Shown in pieces: positions 28,374 to 38,486 of a stretch of 64,000 nt of DNA (position 1 is its first letter; every line of letters begins with the position of its first letter). Source of the DNA: Hydrogenophaga sp. (GTDB lineage Bacteria; Pseudomonadota; Gammaproteobacteria; Burkholderiales; Burkholderiaceae_C); assembly GCF_011772445.1 (NCBI RefSeq), contig NZ_WVZN01000036.1, positions 45,883 through 109,882 of the forward strand, read 5' to 3'. The notes below the pieces were generated by a model. That model made no database searches. It was not told the origin of the DNA and worked only from the letters and a program-made list of their open reading frames with translations. A program made the translations under genes and the position numbers.

Positions 28374-29834
28374 TCAGGCCGTGCCGCCGACCGTCAGCGC
28401 CTCGATGCGCAGCGTGGGCTGGCCCACCCCCACGGGCACGCTCTGGCCTTCCTTGCCGCAGGTGCCCACGCCGGTGTCCAGCCGCATGTCGTTGCCGATC
28501 ATGCTCACGCGCGTCAGCGCGTCGGGGCCGTTGCCGACCAGGGTGGCCCCCTTCACCGGGTACTGGATCTTGCCGTTCTCGACCCAGAAGGCCTGGCTGG
28601 CAGAGAACACGAACTTGCCGCTGGTGATGTCGACCTGGCCGCCACCGAAGTTGGTGGCGTACAGACCTTTCTTGATGCTGGCGACGATCTCGTCGGGGTG
28701 CTTGTCGCCGCCCAGCATGTAGGTGTTGGTCATGCGCGGCATGGGCATGTGGGCGTAGCTCTCGCGCCGGCCGTTGCCGGTGGGCTTCACGCCCATCAGG
28801 CGCGCGTTCATCGCGTCCTGCATGTAGCCGCGCAGGATGCCGTCCTCGATGAGCACGTTGCGCTGCGAGGCGTGGCCTTCGTCGTCGATGTTGAGCGACC
28901 CGCGGCGGTCGGCGATGGTGCCGTCGTCGAGCACGGTGACGCCCTTGGCCGCCACGCGCTGGCCGATGCGGCCGGCGAAAGCGCTGCTGCCCTTGCGGTT
29001 GAAGTCGCCCTCCAGCCCGTGGCCCACCGCCTCGTGCAGCAGGATGCCGGGCCAGCCGGGGCCCAGCACCACCACCATCTCGCCGGCCGGCGCGGGGCGC
29101 GACTCGAGGTTGGTCAGGGCCTGCTCGACCGCCTCATCCACGTAGCTTTGCACCATGGCGTCGTCGAAGTACGCCAGGCCGAAGCGGCCACCGCCGCCGG
29201 AGTTGCCCATCTCGCGCCGGCCGTTCTGCTCGGCGATGACGGTAACGGACAGGCGGATGAGCGGGCGCACGTCGGCCGCCAGGGTGCCGTCGGCGCGCGC
29301 CACCAGCACCACGTCGTGCTCGGCGGCCAGGCCGGCCATCACCTGCGCCACGCGCGGGTCCCTGGCCTTGGCCAGGCGCTCCACTTTCTCCAGCAGCGCC
29401 ACCTTGGCGGTGCTGTCCATCGAGGCGATGGGGTCCACGTCGGCGTAGAGCGAGCGCGACTTGGCGACCTTGGAGGCCTGGACCTTGACCTTCTTTGCCT
29501 GACCCTGCCCCGAGATGCTGCGCACGGTGCGCGCGGCGTCGAGCAGGGAATCCCAGGACAGGTCGTCGGAGTAGGCGAAGGCGGTCTTCTCACCGCTGAC
29601 GGCGCGCACGCCCACGCCCTGTTCGATGTGGAAACTGCCGGTCTTGACGATGCCCTCTTCCAGGCTCCAGCCCTCGTTGCGGGTGGCCTGGAAGTACAGG
29701 TCGGCGTCGTCCACGCCGTGGGAGCGGATTTCCGCCAGCGCCTGGTGCAGGTGGGCGGTGGTGAGTCCGAAGGGTTCGAGCAGGAGCTGCTCGGCGGTGG
29801 CCAGGCGGGCCAGGGTGGGTTCGCGGGCGATCAT
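28374..29834 (-). CDS. tldD: metalloprotease TldD
   Basis: 486 residues. With TldE/PmbA it forms a zinc protease that degrades unfolded peptides and matures microcins and modified peptides. The zinc site is HEAVGH (His267, Glu268, His272) with Cys459 in the C-terminal TCGKEG as the third ligand. The TldD-type N-terminus (DLYFQATRNEGWSLEEGIVK) is intact. It is the last gene of the rodA - dehydrogenase - tldD run, 37 bases after the dehydrogenase gene. pmbA is not in this window. Confidence 0.96.
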   Translation of the reverse strand: MIAREPTLARLATAEQLLLEPFGLTTAHLHQALAEIRSHGVDDADLYFQATRNEGWSLEEGIVKTGSFHIEQGVGVRAVSGEKTAFAYSDDLSWDSLLDAARTVRSISGQGQAKKVKVQASKVAKSRSLYADVDPIASMDSTAKVALLEKVERLAKARDPRVAQVMAGLAAEHDVVLVARADGTLAADVRPLIRLSVTVIAEQNGRREMGNSGGGGRFGLAYFDDAMVQSYVDEAVEQALTNLESRPAPAGEMVVVLGPGWPGILLHEAVGHGLEGDFNRKGSSAFAGRIGQRVAAKGVTVLDDGTIADRRGSLNIDDEGHASQRNVLIEDGILRGYMQDAMNARLMGVKPTGNGRRESYAHMPMPRMTNTYMLGGDKHPDEIVASIKKGLYATNFGGGQVDITSGKFVFSASQAFWVENGKIQYPVKGATLVGNGPDALTRVSMIGNDMRLDTGVGTCGKEGQSVPVGVGQPTLRIEALTVGGTA

Positions 29835-29871
29835 GCGGCCATTGTAGGAACGGCCCGCCCGCCTGTGGGGC

Positions 29872-30777
29872 TCAGGGCTTTGGCAAACCGTCGGGGTGCG
29901 CGCGCATCCAGTCGATCAGCGCGCCGTCGTCGAGCCCGGCCATGCCCTCTTGCAGCGCGGCGGCAAACACCGCGGCCGCCTGCGGGCCCAACACGCCCCC
30001 GTGCCCCGCGGCCCGACCGGCGGCGACCGCCAGGCGCGTGTCCTTGGCCAGCAGCGTCATGTGGGCGCGCGGCGCGGTGTCGCCGGCCAACTGGCGGCGC
30101 AGGCGGTCGGAGCCGATCCAGCTCTGCCCGCTGGAGCGCTCGATCACGTCCAGCGTGCGCGCCAGATCCAGCCCCAGGCGCTGGGCCAGGGCCAGGGCCT
30201 CGGCGGCGCCCGCGAGGTTGATGCCCGCCAGCAGGTTGTTCACGAGCTTGGTGCGGGCGCCATCGCCCACGCGCTCGCCGACGCGGAACTGGCTGTTCGA
30301 CAGGTCCGCCAGCAAACCCGCGTGGCGTTGCAGCGCGGCCTCGGGACCCGCGAGCATCAGGCTCATGGTGCCGGCCCGGGCGCGCGCCGGGCCGCCGGAC
30401 ATGGGCGCGTCGATCGTGTCCACGCCCAGCGGCGCAAGCCGCGCAGCGATGGCTTCGGTGTCTTCGGGCGCGATCGTCGGGCACAGCAGCAGGGTCTGGC
30501 CTGACCGCAGCGCGGCGGCCGCGCCCCGTTCGCCCCACAGCACCTCGCGGCACTGCGCGGCGTCCACCACCACCAGCACGAGGAGACCGCCCTCCTCCAG
30601 GTGCTCCGCCGCTTCGCGTGCGCTGGCACAGACCGTGGCACCGGCCGATCGGGCGCGCTCGGCACAGGCGGGGTCGACATCGTGCACCGCCACCGGCCAG
30701 CCGCGCTCGCGCAGGCGCTCCACCATGGCGCCGCCCATCAGGCCGGCGCCGATGAAGGCAACAGGAACGCGGTTCAT
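29872..30777 (-). CDS. NAD(P)-dependent beta-hydroxyacid dehydrogenase (3-hydroxyisobutyrate dehydrogenase family)
   Basis: 301 residues. The Rossmann motif GAGLMGGAM is at residues 10-18. The substrate-binding sequence DAPMSGGPARARAGT and the catalytic-lysine helix TKLVNNLLAGINLAGAAEAL follow in the usual order. Family members oxidise 3-hydroxyisobutyrate, tartronate semialdehyde, 2-hydroxy-3-oxopropionate or related short acids; the sequence alone does not select one. It starts two bases after the rodA stop codon, so translation is probably coupled. Confidence 0.88.
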   Translation of the reverse strand: MNRVPVAFIGAGLMGGAMVERLRERGWPVAVHDVDPACAERARSAGATVCASAREAAEHLEEGGLLVLVVVDAAQCREVLWGERGAAAALRSGQTLLLCPTIAPEDTEAIAARLAPLGVDTIDAPMSGGPARARAGTMSLMLAGPEAALQRHAGLLADLSNSQFRVGERVGDGARTKLVNNLLAGINLAGAAEALALAQRLGLDLARTLDVIERSSGQSWIGSDRLRRQLAGDTAPRAHMTLLAKDTRLAVAAGRAAGHGGVLGPQAAAVFAAALQEGMAGLDDGALIDWMRAHPDGLPKP

Positions 30778-30779
30778 GC

Positions 30780-31937
30780 TCAGGAGGGGACGAGCCGCTT
30801 GGCCCGCGAGATCGCCAGCAGCATGCCCAGCCCCACGCCCATCGTCACCATGGCCGTGCCGCCATAGCTGACGAAGGGCAGCGGCACGCCCACCACGGGC
30901 AGGATGCCGCTGACCATGCCCATGTTGACGAAGGCGTAGACGAAGAGGTTGAGCGTGAGCGCGCCGGCCAGCAGGCGCGAAAACAGCGTGGGCGCCTCGG
31001 CCGCGATGATCAGCCCGCGGCCGATGAGCGCGGTGAAGCCGGCCAGCAGCACCAGCACGCCCACCAGGCCGAACTCCTCGGAGAAGGCGGCGTAGATGAA
31101 GTCGGTGGTGCGCTCGGGGATGAACTCCAGGTGCGTCTGCGTGCCCTGCATGAAGCCCTTGCCCCAGACGCCGCCCGAGCCGATGGCGATCATGCCCTGG
31201 ATGATGTGGAAGCCCTTACCCAGCGGGTCCTTGGTCGGGTCCAGCAGGGTGCACACGCGCTGGCGCTGGTACTCGTGCAGCACCTGCCAGTCCACACCGG
31301 GGGCGCACCAGCTCGACTCATTGAAGATCAGCACCACGATGCCGACCGCCAGCAGCACCACGGGCGGAACGATGAGTTTCCAGCTGAGGCCGGCGAAGAA
31401 GATGACGGCCAGGCCCGAGGCCATCACCAGCAGCGTGGTGCCCAGGTCCGGCTGCAGCAGGATGAGCGCGATGGGCACCGCCAGCAGGCCGCCCGCGACG
31501 ATGAAATCCGTGGCCTTGAGCTGGCCCTCGCGACGGTGGAACCACCAGGCCAGCATCATGGGCATGGCGATCTTCATGATCTCGCTGGGCTGGATCACGG
31601 TGACGCCGATGTCCAGCCAGCGCTGCGCGCCCTTTCGCATGACGCCGGCGAACTCCACGCCCAGCAGCAGGGCCACGCCCACCAGGTAGACCGGCAGCGC
31701 CAGGCTCATCAGGCGCTGCGGCGGGATCTGCGAGAACACCAGCATCACACCCGCGCCGATGAGCATGTTGCGGCTGTGCTGGGCGAAGCGCGAGCCGTGG
31801 TCGAAGCCCACGGAGTACATGGTGACCAGGCCCAGCGCGGCCATGAAGCAGACGATGGCGATCAGCGGCCAGTCGAAACCCCGCATGAAGGGAATCGCGC
31901 GCTGCAGCAGACTGGGTTTGTCGAGGACGACGGCCAT
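30780..31937 (-). CDS. rodA: rod-shape peptidoglycan polymerase RodA
   Basis: 385 residues with about ten membrane helices, a SEDS-family glycosyltransferase that elongates lateral-wall glycan with PBP2. Characteristic segments are GAQRWLDIG...IQPSE, LLQPDLGTTLL, DPTKDPLGKGFHIIQ and PERTTDFIYAAFSEEFG. The length and PERTTDF form fit RodA better than FtsW. mreBCD and the partner PBP2 gene are not adjacent in this window, although they could lie elsewhere. The gene is divergent from the esterase gene at 31960 across 22 bases. Confidence 0.95.
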   Translation of the reverse strand: MAVVLDKPSLLQRAIPFMRGFDWPLIAIVCFMAALGLVTMYSVGFDHGSRFAQHSRNMLIGAGVMLVFSQIPPQRLMSLALPVYLVGVALLLGVEFAGVMRKGAQRWLDIGVTVIQPSEIMKIAMPMMLAWWFHRREGQLKATDFIVAGGLLAVPIALILLQPDLGTTLLVMASGLAVIFFAGLSWKLIVPPVVLLAVGIVVLIFNESSWCAPGVDWQVLHEYQRQRVCTLLDPTKDPLGKGFHIIQGMIAIGSGGVWGKGFMQGTQTHLEFIPERTTDFIYAAFSEEFGLVGVLVLLAGFTALIGRGLIIAAEAPTLFSRLLAGALTLNLFVYAFVNMGMVSGILPVVGVPLPFVSYGGTAMVTMGVGLGMLLAISRAKRLVPS

Positions 31938-31959
31938 GGGGCGCGATTATCCTCAGTCG

Positions 31960-32574
31960 ATGGACACCCCCACCACCACCCACCTGCTCTACCTGCACGG
32001 TTTCCGGTCCTCGCCGCTGTCGATGAAGGCGCGGATGGTGGGCGAGCGCGTGCGAAGGGAACATCCCGCCGTCACCTGGTGGTGTCCGCAACTGCCCCCA
32101 TCGCCGCGCGCCGCCGCGGACCTCATCCGTCAGGGAACGGCCGCCTGGCCAGCCGAGCGCCTGGCGGTGGTCGGCTCCTCGCTGGGCGGGTTCTACGCGC
32201 GCTGGTTTTCCCTGCACACGGGCTGCCGGGCGGTGCTGCTCAACCCGGCCAGCTTCCCGGCGCGCGACCTGTCGGCCCACATCGGCGAGCAGGCCACCTG
32301 GCAGAACCCCGAGGAGCGCTTCTTCTTCGAGCCGGCCTTCGTGGACGAGCTGCGGGTGCTGGAGAGCGACATCGCGCGGCTGGCGCCCGCTCGCCCGGCC
32401 ACCCCCGATCGTCTGATGGCCGTGATCGCCAAGGGCGACGAGGTGCTCGACTGGCGCGAGATGCAGGCCTTCTGCGCGGGCGGCGCCATCCGCCTGCTGG
32501 CGGGCGGCGACCACGCGATCAGCGATTTCGAGGCGCACATGGACGCGGTGTTCGGGTTCCTGCGGCTGGCCTGA
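31960..32574 (+). CDS. YqiA-family alpha/beta-hydrolase esterase
   Basis: 204 residues from the ATG at 31960; the longer frame runs back through rodA antisense and is not used. The oxyanion stretch LLYLHGFRSSP and the nucleophile elbow VVGSSLGGFYA (serine flanked by glycine) are diagnostic, and the C-terminal GGDHAISDFE supplies the histidine. Substrate unknown; YqiA acts on short-chain esters in vitro. It heads a plus-strand run with the RNase II-type gene 58 bases downstream. Confidence 0.88.
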   Translation: MDTPTTTHLLYLHGFRSSPLSMKARMVGERVRREHPAVTWWCPQLPPSPRAAADLIRQGTAAWPAERLAVVGSSLGGFYARWFSLHTGCRAVLLNPASFPARDLSAHIGEQATWQNPEERFFFEPAFVDELRVLESDIARLAPARPATPDRLMAVIAKGDEVLDWREMQAFCAGGAIRLLAGGDHAISDFEAHMDAVFGFLRLA

Positions 32575-32632
32575 CCGCCGACGGGCCGCCCGAGGTGACG
32601 GCCGTCATGGCCGGGATGGGACAATCCCGCCC

Positions 32633-34696
32633 ATGCACATCCTGTTCGACGAGGCCGGCAAGTTCCTGACCGGCCGCCTGCTGTCCGAGGCCGAAAGTTC
32701 ACTTCAGGTGGAACTGGACTCCGGCAAGCGGGTGAAAGTGAAGGCGGCCAACGCGCTGCTGCGATTCGAGAAACCCGCGCCCGCCGAGCTCATGAAGGAG
32801 GCGACGGCGCTGGCCGAGGGCATGGAGCTCGAACTCGCCTACGAGTTCGCGCCCGAAGACGAGTTCGGTTTTGCCGACATCGCCCGCGAGTACTTCAGCG
32901 CCCAGGCCGGCACGGCCCAGCAGGTGGCCGCCCTGCTCACCCTGCAGAACGCGCCGCACTACTTCCGCCGCGCCGGCAAGGGCCGCTTCAAAAAGGCGCC
33001 GCCCGAGATCGTGGCCCAGGCCCTGGCCGCCATCGAGAAGAAAAAAGAGCTCCAGGCCCGCATCGAGGCCTGGGCGGCCGAGCTCGTGGCCGGCCAGTGC
33101 CCCGAGCCGGTGCGTCAGCAGCTCTACCGCATCCTTTTCAAGCCCGACAAGAACGGCCCCGAGTACAAGGCCGTGGTGGAGGCCGCGCGCCAGAGCCACA
33201 CCGCGCCACTGGTGCTGCTGCAGAAGGCAGGCGCCATCACCAGCGCCTACCAGTTCCACTGGCAGCGCTTCCTGTTCGAGCACTTCCCCAAGGGCACGGG
33301 CTTTCCTGCGCTCAGCGCGCCGCCGGTGGCCGACGAGCTGCCCCTGGCGAACGTGCAGGCCTTCTCCATCGACGACTCCGCCACCACCGAGATCGACGAC
33401 GCGCTGTCCGTGCAGGGTCTGGGTTCGGGCACGGTCACGCTGGGCATCCACATCGCGGCGCCGGGCCTGGCCATCGCGCCCGGCAGCGCGCTCGACGAGA
33501 TCGCGCGCCATCGTCTGTCCACCGTCTACATGCCGGGCCACAAGATCACCATGCTGCCCGACGCGGTGGTGGAGGCCTATACGCTGCAGGCCGGGCGCGA
33601 CTGCCCGGCCGTGTCGCTGTACGTGGAGATCGACGAGGCCACGCTGGCCGTGGGCGCCAGCCGCACCGCGCTGGAGCGCGTGCCCATCGCCCACAACCTG
33701 CGCCACGACCGGCTCGACGCGATCGTCACCGAGGCCTGGCTCGGGGGCGAGGCGAACGCCGCGGCACCGGCAGAGCTCGCCGGCCTGCAGCCCGCGCTGG
33801 TCTTCCTGCATCGATTCGCCCGCGAACACAAAGCCCAGCGCGAGGTGGCGCGCGGCAAGCCCGAGACCTTCACGCGCCCCGACTACACGTTCAAGCTGGA
33901 AGGTGTGCAGGGCGACGAGCCCGCCGGCGACGAACGCGTGATCATCGGCACACGCTCGCGCGGCGCGCCACTGGACCTGATGGTGGCCGAAGCCATGATC
34001 CTGGCCAACAAGACCTGGGGCCTGTGGCTGGCCGAGTGCGGCGTGCCCGGCATCTACCGCAGCCAGGCCAGTCTGCTGCCCGGCATCAAGGTGCGCATGG
34101 GCACCAAGGCGCTGCCGCACGCGGGCATCGGGGTGAAGGCTTATGCCTGGAGTACCTCGCCGCTGCGCCGCTACGTCGATCTGGTGAACCAGTGGCAGAT
34201 CGTGGCCTGCGCACGGCACGGCAAGACGGCCGTGCTGGCCGCGCCCTTCAAGCCCAAGGACGCCAACCTGTTCGCCGTGGTGAGCGCCTTCGACGCCGCC
34301 CACGCCGCCTACAACGGCTTCCAGGGCGGCATGGAGCGCTACTGGACGCTGCAGCACCTGCGCCAGAACGGCATCACCGAGCTCACGGCCACCTTGATCA
34401 AGGACGGCCTGGTGCGCGCCGACACCCTGCCCCTGGTGCTGCCCGTGCTGGGCGCCGAAGGCCTGATGCGCGGCGCCCACCTGCGCGTGCGGCTCGGCGC
34501 CATCGACGACATCAGCCTGGAGGTGAGCGGCACGGTCATCGAGCGGCTCGACCAGCCGGTGGAAAGCGCCGACGCACTGGAAAGCGAGGCCGAGGAAGAC
34601 GAGGAAGAGCCGTTGGGCGCCCCGGTGGCGCTGGCCATCGATCTGGACGAGCCGGCCGCCGCCGATACCCCTGGGGACACCCCGCAGAACGGATAA
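32633..34696 (+). CDS. RNB-domain 3'-5' exoribonuclease (RNase II family)
   Basis: 687 residues. The RNB catalytic domain opens with AFSIDDSATTEIDDALSV, whose aspartates hold the metal ions, and continues with HIAAPGLAIAPGSALDEIA and STVYMPGHKITMLP. The C-terminal SWSTSPLRRYVDL-like block (YAWSTSPLRRYVDLVNQWQ) contains the conserved arginines. There is a short N-terminal barrel instead of full cold-shock domains, and the tail is acidic. It degrades single-stranded RNA processively. Overall plan is closer to RNase II-like short forms than to RNase R. Confidence 0.92.
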   Translation: MHILFDEAGKFLTGRLLSEAESSLQVELDSGKRVKVKAANALLRFEKPAPAELMKEATALAEGMELELAYEFAPEDEFGFADIAREYFSAQAGTAQQVAALLTLQNAPHYFRRAGKGRFKKAPPEIVAQALAAIEKKKELQARIEAWAAELVAGQCPEPVRQQLYRILFKPDKNGPEYKAVVEAARQSHTAPLVLLQKAGAITSAYQFHWQRFLFEHFPKGTGFPALSAPPVADELPLANVQAFSIDDSATTEIDDALSVQGLGSGTVTLGIHIAAPGLAIAPGSALDEIARHRLSTVYMPGHKITMLPDAVVEAYTLQAGRDCPAVSLYVEIDEATLAVGASRTALERVPIAHNLRHDRLDAIVTEAWLGGEANAAAPAELAGLQPALVFLHRFAREHKAQREVARGKPETFTRPDYTFKLEGVQGDEPAGDERVIIGTRSRGAPLDLMVAEAMILANKTWGLWLAECGVPGIYRSQASLLPGIKVRMGTKALPHAGIGVKAYAWSTSPLRRYVDLVNQWQIVACARHGKTAVLAAPFKPKDANLFAVVSAFDAAHAAYNGFQGGMERYWTLQHLRQNGITELTATLIKDGLVRADTLPLVLPVLGAEGLMRGAHLRVRLGAIDDISLEVSGTVIERLDQPVESADALESEAEEDEEEPLGAPVALAIDLDEPAAADTPGDTPQNG

Positions 34697-34704
34697 TCCC
34701 CCGC

Positions 34705-35583
34705 GTGAAATCCGCCCGCGCCAAGGCCGTCCACCGACTGAGGAATCTGAGCACGCTGCAGCTCGCGCTGCTCGTCTCGCTCGGCGTGCACGCGGCCCTG
34801 CTGGCGGTGCGCTTCGTCGACCCCGAGCGCTTCGACCGCGTGTTCCAGGACACGCCGCTCGAGGTGATCCTGGTCAACGCGCGCAGCGACCAGCGCCCCG
34901 AGAAGGCCCAGGCCATCGCCCAGGCCTCGCTGGCCGGCGGTGGCGATGCCGAGCGCGGGCGCGCCACCTCGCCGCTGCCGCCCGCGGCCACGGCCCGCCT
35001 GGGCGACACGCCCGACGAAGAGGTGCGCCGCCTCGAAGCCCTGATGGAGCAGCAAACGCAGCTGCTTGCGCAGGTGCGCCGCGCCCTGGCCACCATGCCG
35101 CCGCCCGCCCCCGCGGCCGAGCGCCAAAGCCGCGAGTCGATCGAGCGCGAGCAGAAGCGCCAGGCCCTGGTGCGCGTGCTGGCCGAGATCGAGAAGCGCA
35201 TCAACGAAGAGAACGCGCGGCCACGCAAGCGCTACATCAGCCCCGCCACGCGCGAGGCGGTGTACGCGGTGTACTACGACGGCCTGCGCCGGCGCATCGA
35301 ACAGCACGGCACCGCCAACTTCCCCGAATCGGGCGGGCGCAAGCTCTACGGCGAACTCACCATGGTGATCACCGTGAACCATACCGGCCAGGTGCTCGAC
35401 ACCGAGGTGGTGCAGGGCTCGGGCAACCGCCTGCTCGACGGCCGGGCCCGCGCCATCGTGCGCGGCCTGTCCTTCGGGCGCTTCAACGAGGCCATGCGCC
35501 GCCAGGCCGACCAGATCGTGGTCGTCTCGCGCTTTCGCTTCACGCGAGAGGACGGCCTGCAGACCCAACTGTCGGGCCAGTAG
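34705..35583 (+). CDS. TonB-like energy transducer / cell-envelope protein
   Basis: 292 residues from the GTG at 34705, eight bases after the RNase stop codon. A basic N-terminus and one membrane helix (about 18-36) are followed by a linker, a coiled-coil-like stretch (EEVRRLEALMEQQTQLLAQ...) and a C-terminal TonB-fold domain ending near FRFTRED, with YGELTMVITVNHTGQVLDTEV and GSGNRLLDGRARAIV. It probably spans the periplasm. No ExbB/ExbD genes are nearby, so coupling to proton-motive force is unproven. Its last base overlaps the mtgA start codon. Confidence 0.85.
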   Translation: MKSARAKAVHRLRNLSTLQLALLVSLGVHAALLAVRFVDPERFDRVFQDTPLEVILVNARSDQRPEKAQAIAQASLAGGGDAERGRATSPLPPAATARLGDTPDEEVRRLEALMEQQTQLLAQVRRALATMPPPAPAAERQSRESIEREQKRQALVRVLAEIEKRINEENARPRKRYISPATREAVYAVYYDGLRRRIEQHGTANFPESGGRKLYGELTMVITVNHTGQVLDTEVVQGSGNRLLDGRARAIVRGLSFGRFNEAMRRQADQIVVVSRFRFTREDGLQTQLSGQ

Positions 35584-36332
35584 TGGGTCGCGCCTTCGGT
35601 CGCTGGCTGCTGTGGTTGGTGCTCGCGGGGCTGGCACTGCAGCTCTACTTCCTGGCCGGCATCGCGTTGATGGCGGTGCTCGACCCCCACAGCACCGCCT
35701 TCCAGCGCTCCGAGGCCTGGCGCGTGGCCACGGCCAGCGTGCGCGGTGAGACCGAGTGGCGCTGGCGCCAGCGCTGGGTCGACGGCGAGCAGATCAGCCC
35801 CCACCTGTGGCGCGCGGTGGTGGCCTCGGAGGACGCGGGCTTCTTCGAGCACGGCGGCGTCGATTGGGAGGCGATCGAAAAGGCCTGGCAGAAGAACGAG
35901 CGCCGCCAGGAGCAGGCCGAGCGCCGCGCCGCCCGCAACCCCAATGGCACGGCGCGCGAACCCAAGGTGGTGGGCGGCTCCACCATCACGCAGCAGCTCG
36001 CCAAGAACCTGCTGTTGTCGGGCGAGCGCAACCTGCTGCGCAAGGGCCAGGAGCTGGTGCTCTCGCTCATGCTCGAGCTGGTACTCGACAAGCGCCGCAT
36101 CCTCGAGATCTACCTCAACAGCGTGGAATGGGGTGAAGGCGTGTTCGGCGCCGAGGCCGCCGCGCAGCGCTACTTCAACAAGCCGGCCGCGCGGCTGAAC
36201 GCGCACGAGGCCGCGCGCCTGGCGGTGATGCTGCCTTCGCCGCGCTTCTTCGAGACGCGCCAGGGCTCGGCCTACCTCGCGCGCCGCACCGGCACGATCG
36301 TCGCCCGCATGGGTGATGTCAAGCTGCCATGA
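35583..36332 (+). CDS. mtgA: monofunctional biosynthetic peptidoglycan transglycosylase
   Basis: 249 residues, GTG start overlapping the TonB-like stop by one base. One N-terminal membrane helix (8-28) is followed by a GT51 domain: catalytic Glu83 in ASEDAGFFEHGG, then GGSTITQQLAKNLLLS, the catalytic-site ELVLDKRRILEIYLN and VEWGEGVFGAEAAA. It polymerises lipid II into glycan strands at the outer face of the inner membrane. The stop overlaps the acyltransferase start by four bases (ATGA). Confidence 0.96.
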   Translation: MGRAFGRWLLWLVLAGLALQLYFLAGIALMAVLDPHSTAFQRSEAWRVATASVRGETEWRWRQRWVDGEQISPHLWRAVVASEDAGFFEHGGVDWEAIEKAWQKNERRQEQAERRAARNPNGTAREPKVVGGSTITQQLAKNLLLSGERNLLRKGQELVLSLMLELVLDKRRILEIYLNSVEWGEGVFGAEAAAQRYFNKPAARLNAHEAARLAVMLPSPRFFETRQGSAYLARRTGTIVARMGDVKLP

Positions 36333-36946
36333 GGGCCGCCGCCACCGCCGTCAGCTACTTCCTGCTGGGCCTGGTGCGCCTGCTCACCGGCGCGCAGGCG
36401 CGCTGGTACGGCTGCCCGCCCAAGGCCGAGCAGCGCATCTACTTCGCCAACCACCAGAGCCATGCCGACCTGGTGCTCATCTGGGCCGCGCTGCCGCAGG
36501 AGCTGCGCGGCATCACACGCCCCATCGCCGCCAAGGACTACTGGACCGCCTCGCCACTCAAGCGCTGGATCACCACCGAGGTGTTCAATGCCGTCTACGT
36601 GGAGCGCGAACGCAAGGGCGACGAGGACCCGCTGGCCCCGCTGATCGCCGCGCTGGACAACGGCGACTCGCTGATCCTCTTCCCCGAAGGCACGCGCGGC
36701 TTCGAGGAAGACCCTCAGCCCTTCAAGAGCGGCCTGTACAACCTGGCCATGAAGTTTCCCGAGGTGGTGCTGGTGCCCACCTGGATCCACAACGTGCAGC
36801 GGGTGATGCCCAAGGGCGAGGTGGTGCCTGTGCCGGTGTTGTGCTCGGTGACCTTCGGCGAGCCGGTGAAGCCGGGCGCCGACGAGCCGCGCGCCGATTT
36901 CCTCGCACGCGCCCGTCTCGCCGTCATGGCCCTCAGGGACGTCTGA
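36329..36946 (+). CDS. 1-acyl-sn-glycerol-3-phosphate acyltransferase-like protein
   Basis: 205 residues. The acyltransferase motifs are the HX4D site NHQSHAD (His42, Asp47) and FPEGTRG (118-124), with a hydrophobic N-terminus that anchors it to the membrane. It is expected to acylate lysophosphatidic acid to phosphatidic acid, the substrate of the CDP-diglyceride synthase encoded immediately downstream; the two frames overlap (ATGA-type: TGA at 36944-36946, ATG at 36946). Shorter than full PlsC proteins, but all catalytic elements are kept. Confidence 0.88.
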   Translation: MRAAATAVSYFLLGLVRLLTGAQARWYGCPPKAEQRIYFANHQSHADLVLIWAALPQELRGITRPIAAKDYWTASPLKRWITTEVFNAVYVERERKGDEDPLAPLIAALDNGDSLILFPEGTRGFEEDPQPFKSGLYNLAMKFPEVVLVPTWIHNVQRVMPKGEVVPVPVLCSVTFGEPVKPGADEPRADFLARARLAVMALRDV

Positions 36947-37932
36947 TGACCGGCTTCCTGCGCAGCCTCAGTTCCAACCAGCAGGTGAGCCTGTTGTTGC
37001 TGGTGGTGTTCGGCCTGCTGGCGCTGGTGACGGTGGCGGGCGTGCTGCTCTCCTTGCGCGAGCGCCGCGCGCACGGCGACGACGCGGCCCTGGCCCAGCG
37101 CCGCCACGACAACGCCAACCTGCTGCGCGTGTCCTGGATCATGGCCGGCGTATTCTGGATCGGCTGGGTCATGGGCCCGGGCGCGTCGCTGGCGTTGTTC
37201 GGCAGCCTGTCCTTCTTCGCGCTGCGGGAGTTCATCAGCCTGTCGCCCACGCGGCGCGGCGACCACCGCAGCCTGGTGCTGGCGTTCTTCGTGGTGCTGC
37301 CCGTGCAGTACGCGCTGGTGTGGAACGCGCAGTTCAACCTGTTCACGGTCTTCATCCCCGTGTACGTCTTCCTGGCGCTGCCGGTGGTGAGCGCGCTGCG
37401 CGACGACCCGCAGCGCTTCCTGGAGCGCAACGCCAAGCTGCAGTGGGGCATCATGGTTTGCGTCTATGGCCTGAGCCACGTGCCCGCGCTGATGCTGCTG
37501 CAGTTTCCGCGCTGGCTGGGCAACAACGCCTTCCTCGTCTTCTTCCTGGTGCTGGTGGTGCAAACCTGCATGCTGGTGCAGCACCTCACCGCGCGCGGCC
37601 GCCAGCGCCCGGTGGCGCCGGCCATCAGCGCGAGCTTTCATTGGCAGAGCTGGGGCTGGGGTCTGCTGGCGGGTGGCCTGCTGGGCGCGCTGCTGGCGGG
37701 TTTCACGCCGTTCAAGCCGCTGCCGGCCGTGGCCATGGCCCTGGTGGCCTGTGTGGCCGGCTCCTTGGGCCACCTGGTGATGAAGGCCATCAAGCGCGAC
37801 CGGGGCGTGACCAACTGGGGCGGCGAGCGCCGCTCGGTCACCGGTGCGGCCGGCCTGCTCGACCGCGTGGACGCGTTGTGCTTCGCCGCGCCAGTCTTCT
37901 TCCACTCGGTCCGCTGGACCTTCGGGCTCTGA
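36946..37932 (+). CDS. phosphatidate cytidylyltransferase (CDP-diglyceride synthase)
   Basis: 328 residues with about eight membrane helices. The CDS-family C-terminal signature is present in the form [15 protein letters not shown]...[14 protein letters not shown]. It converts phosphatidic acid and CTP to CDP-diacylglycerol. The gene order acyltransferase-cytidylyltransferase makes a small phospholipid module that follows mtgA. It is probably not the only such enzyme of the cell, since Burkholderiales usually also have cdsA beside uppS; that copy is not visible here. Confidence 0.9.
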   Translation: MTGFLRSLSSNQQVSLLLLVVFGLLALVTVAGVLLSLRERRAHGDDAALAQRRHDNANLLRVSWIMAGVFWIGWVMGPGASLALFGSLSFFALREFISLSPTRRGDHRSLVLAFFVVLPVQYALVWNAQFNLFTVFIPVYVFLALPVVSALRDDPQRFLERNAKLQWGIMVCVYGLSHVPALMLLQFPRWLGNNAFLVFFLVLVVQTCMLVQHLTARGRQRPVAPAISASFHWQSWGWGLLAGGLLGALLAGFTPFKPLPAVAMALVACVAGSLGHLVMKAIKRDRGVTNWGGERRSVTGAAGLLDRVDALCFAAPVFFHSVRWTFGL

Positions 37933-37937
37933 GGGTC

Positions 37938-38486
37938 ATGAGGATCCTCGGCATCGACCCCGGCCTGCAGTGCACCGGCTTCGGCGTGATCGACACCGAA
38001 GGCCCGCGCCTGCACTACGTGGCCAGCGGCACCATCCAGACCAGCCCGAAGGACGGCGCCCTGCTGCCCGAGCGGCTGAAGGTGCTGTTCGACGGCATCA
38101 CCGAGGTCACGCGCCGCTACCAGCCCGAGGTGGCCGTCTGCGAGATCGTGTTCGTGAACGTGAACCCGCAGGCCACGTTGCTGCTGGGCCAGGCCCGCGG
38201 CGCCTGCCTCACGGCATTGGTGGCCAACGGGCTGGGCGTGGCCGAGTACACCGCACTGCAGCTCAAGAAGGCCGTGGCCGGCCATGGCCGCGCCAACAAG
38301 GAGCAGATGCAGGAGATGGTGAAGCGCCTGCTGCAATTGCCCGGCCTGCCCGGCAAGGACGCTGCCGACGCGCTGGGCCTGGCGATCACGCACGCGCAGG
38401 TCGCGCGCACCACGGCGGCCATCGAACGCGTGGCGCCACTGCGCGCGCGCACGCACGCGGCGTACAAGGGCGGGCGCAACTACTGA
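37938..38486 (+). CDS. ruvC: Holliday-junction resolvase RuvC
   Basis: 182 residues from the ATG at 37938. The four acidic catalytic residues are Asp7 ([10 protein letters not shown]), Glu69 (VCEIVF), and Asp141 and Asp144 (KDAADALG). It cleaves four-way junctions at the end of recombination. In many bacteria ruvC sits with ruvA and ruvB; here it follows the phospholipid genes and neither partner is adjacent. Its 3' end overlaps the convergent DNA ligase gene by seven bases, so the two stop codons interlock. Confidence 0.96.
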   Translation: MRILGIDPGLQCTGFGVIDTEGPRLHYVASGTIQTSPKDGALLPERLKVLFDGITEVTRRYQPEVAVCEIVFVNVNPQATLLLGQARGACLTALVANGLGVAEYTALQLKKAVAGHGRANKEQMQEMVKRLLQLPGLPGKDAADALGLAITHAQVARTTAAIERVAPLRARTHAAYKGGRNY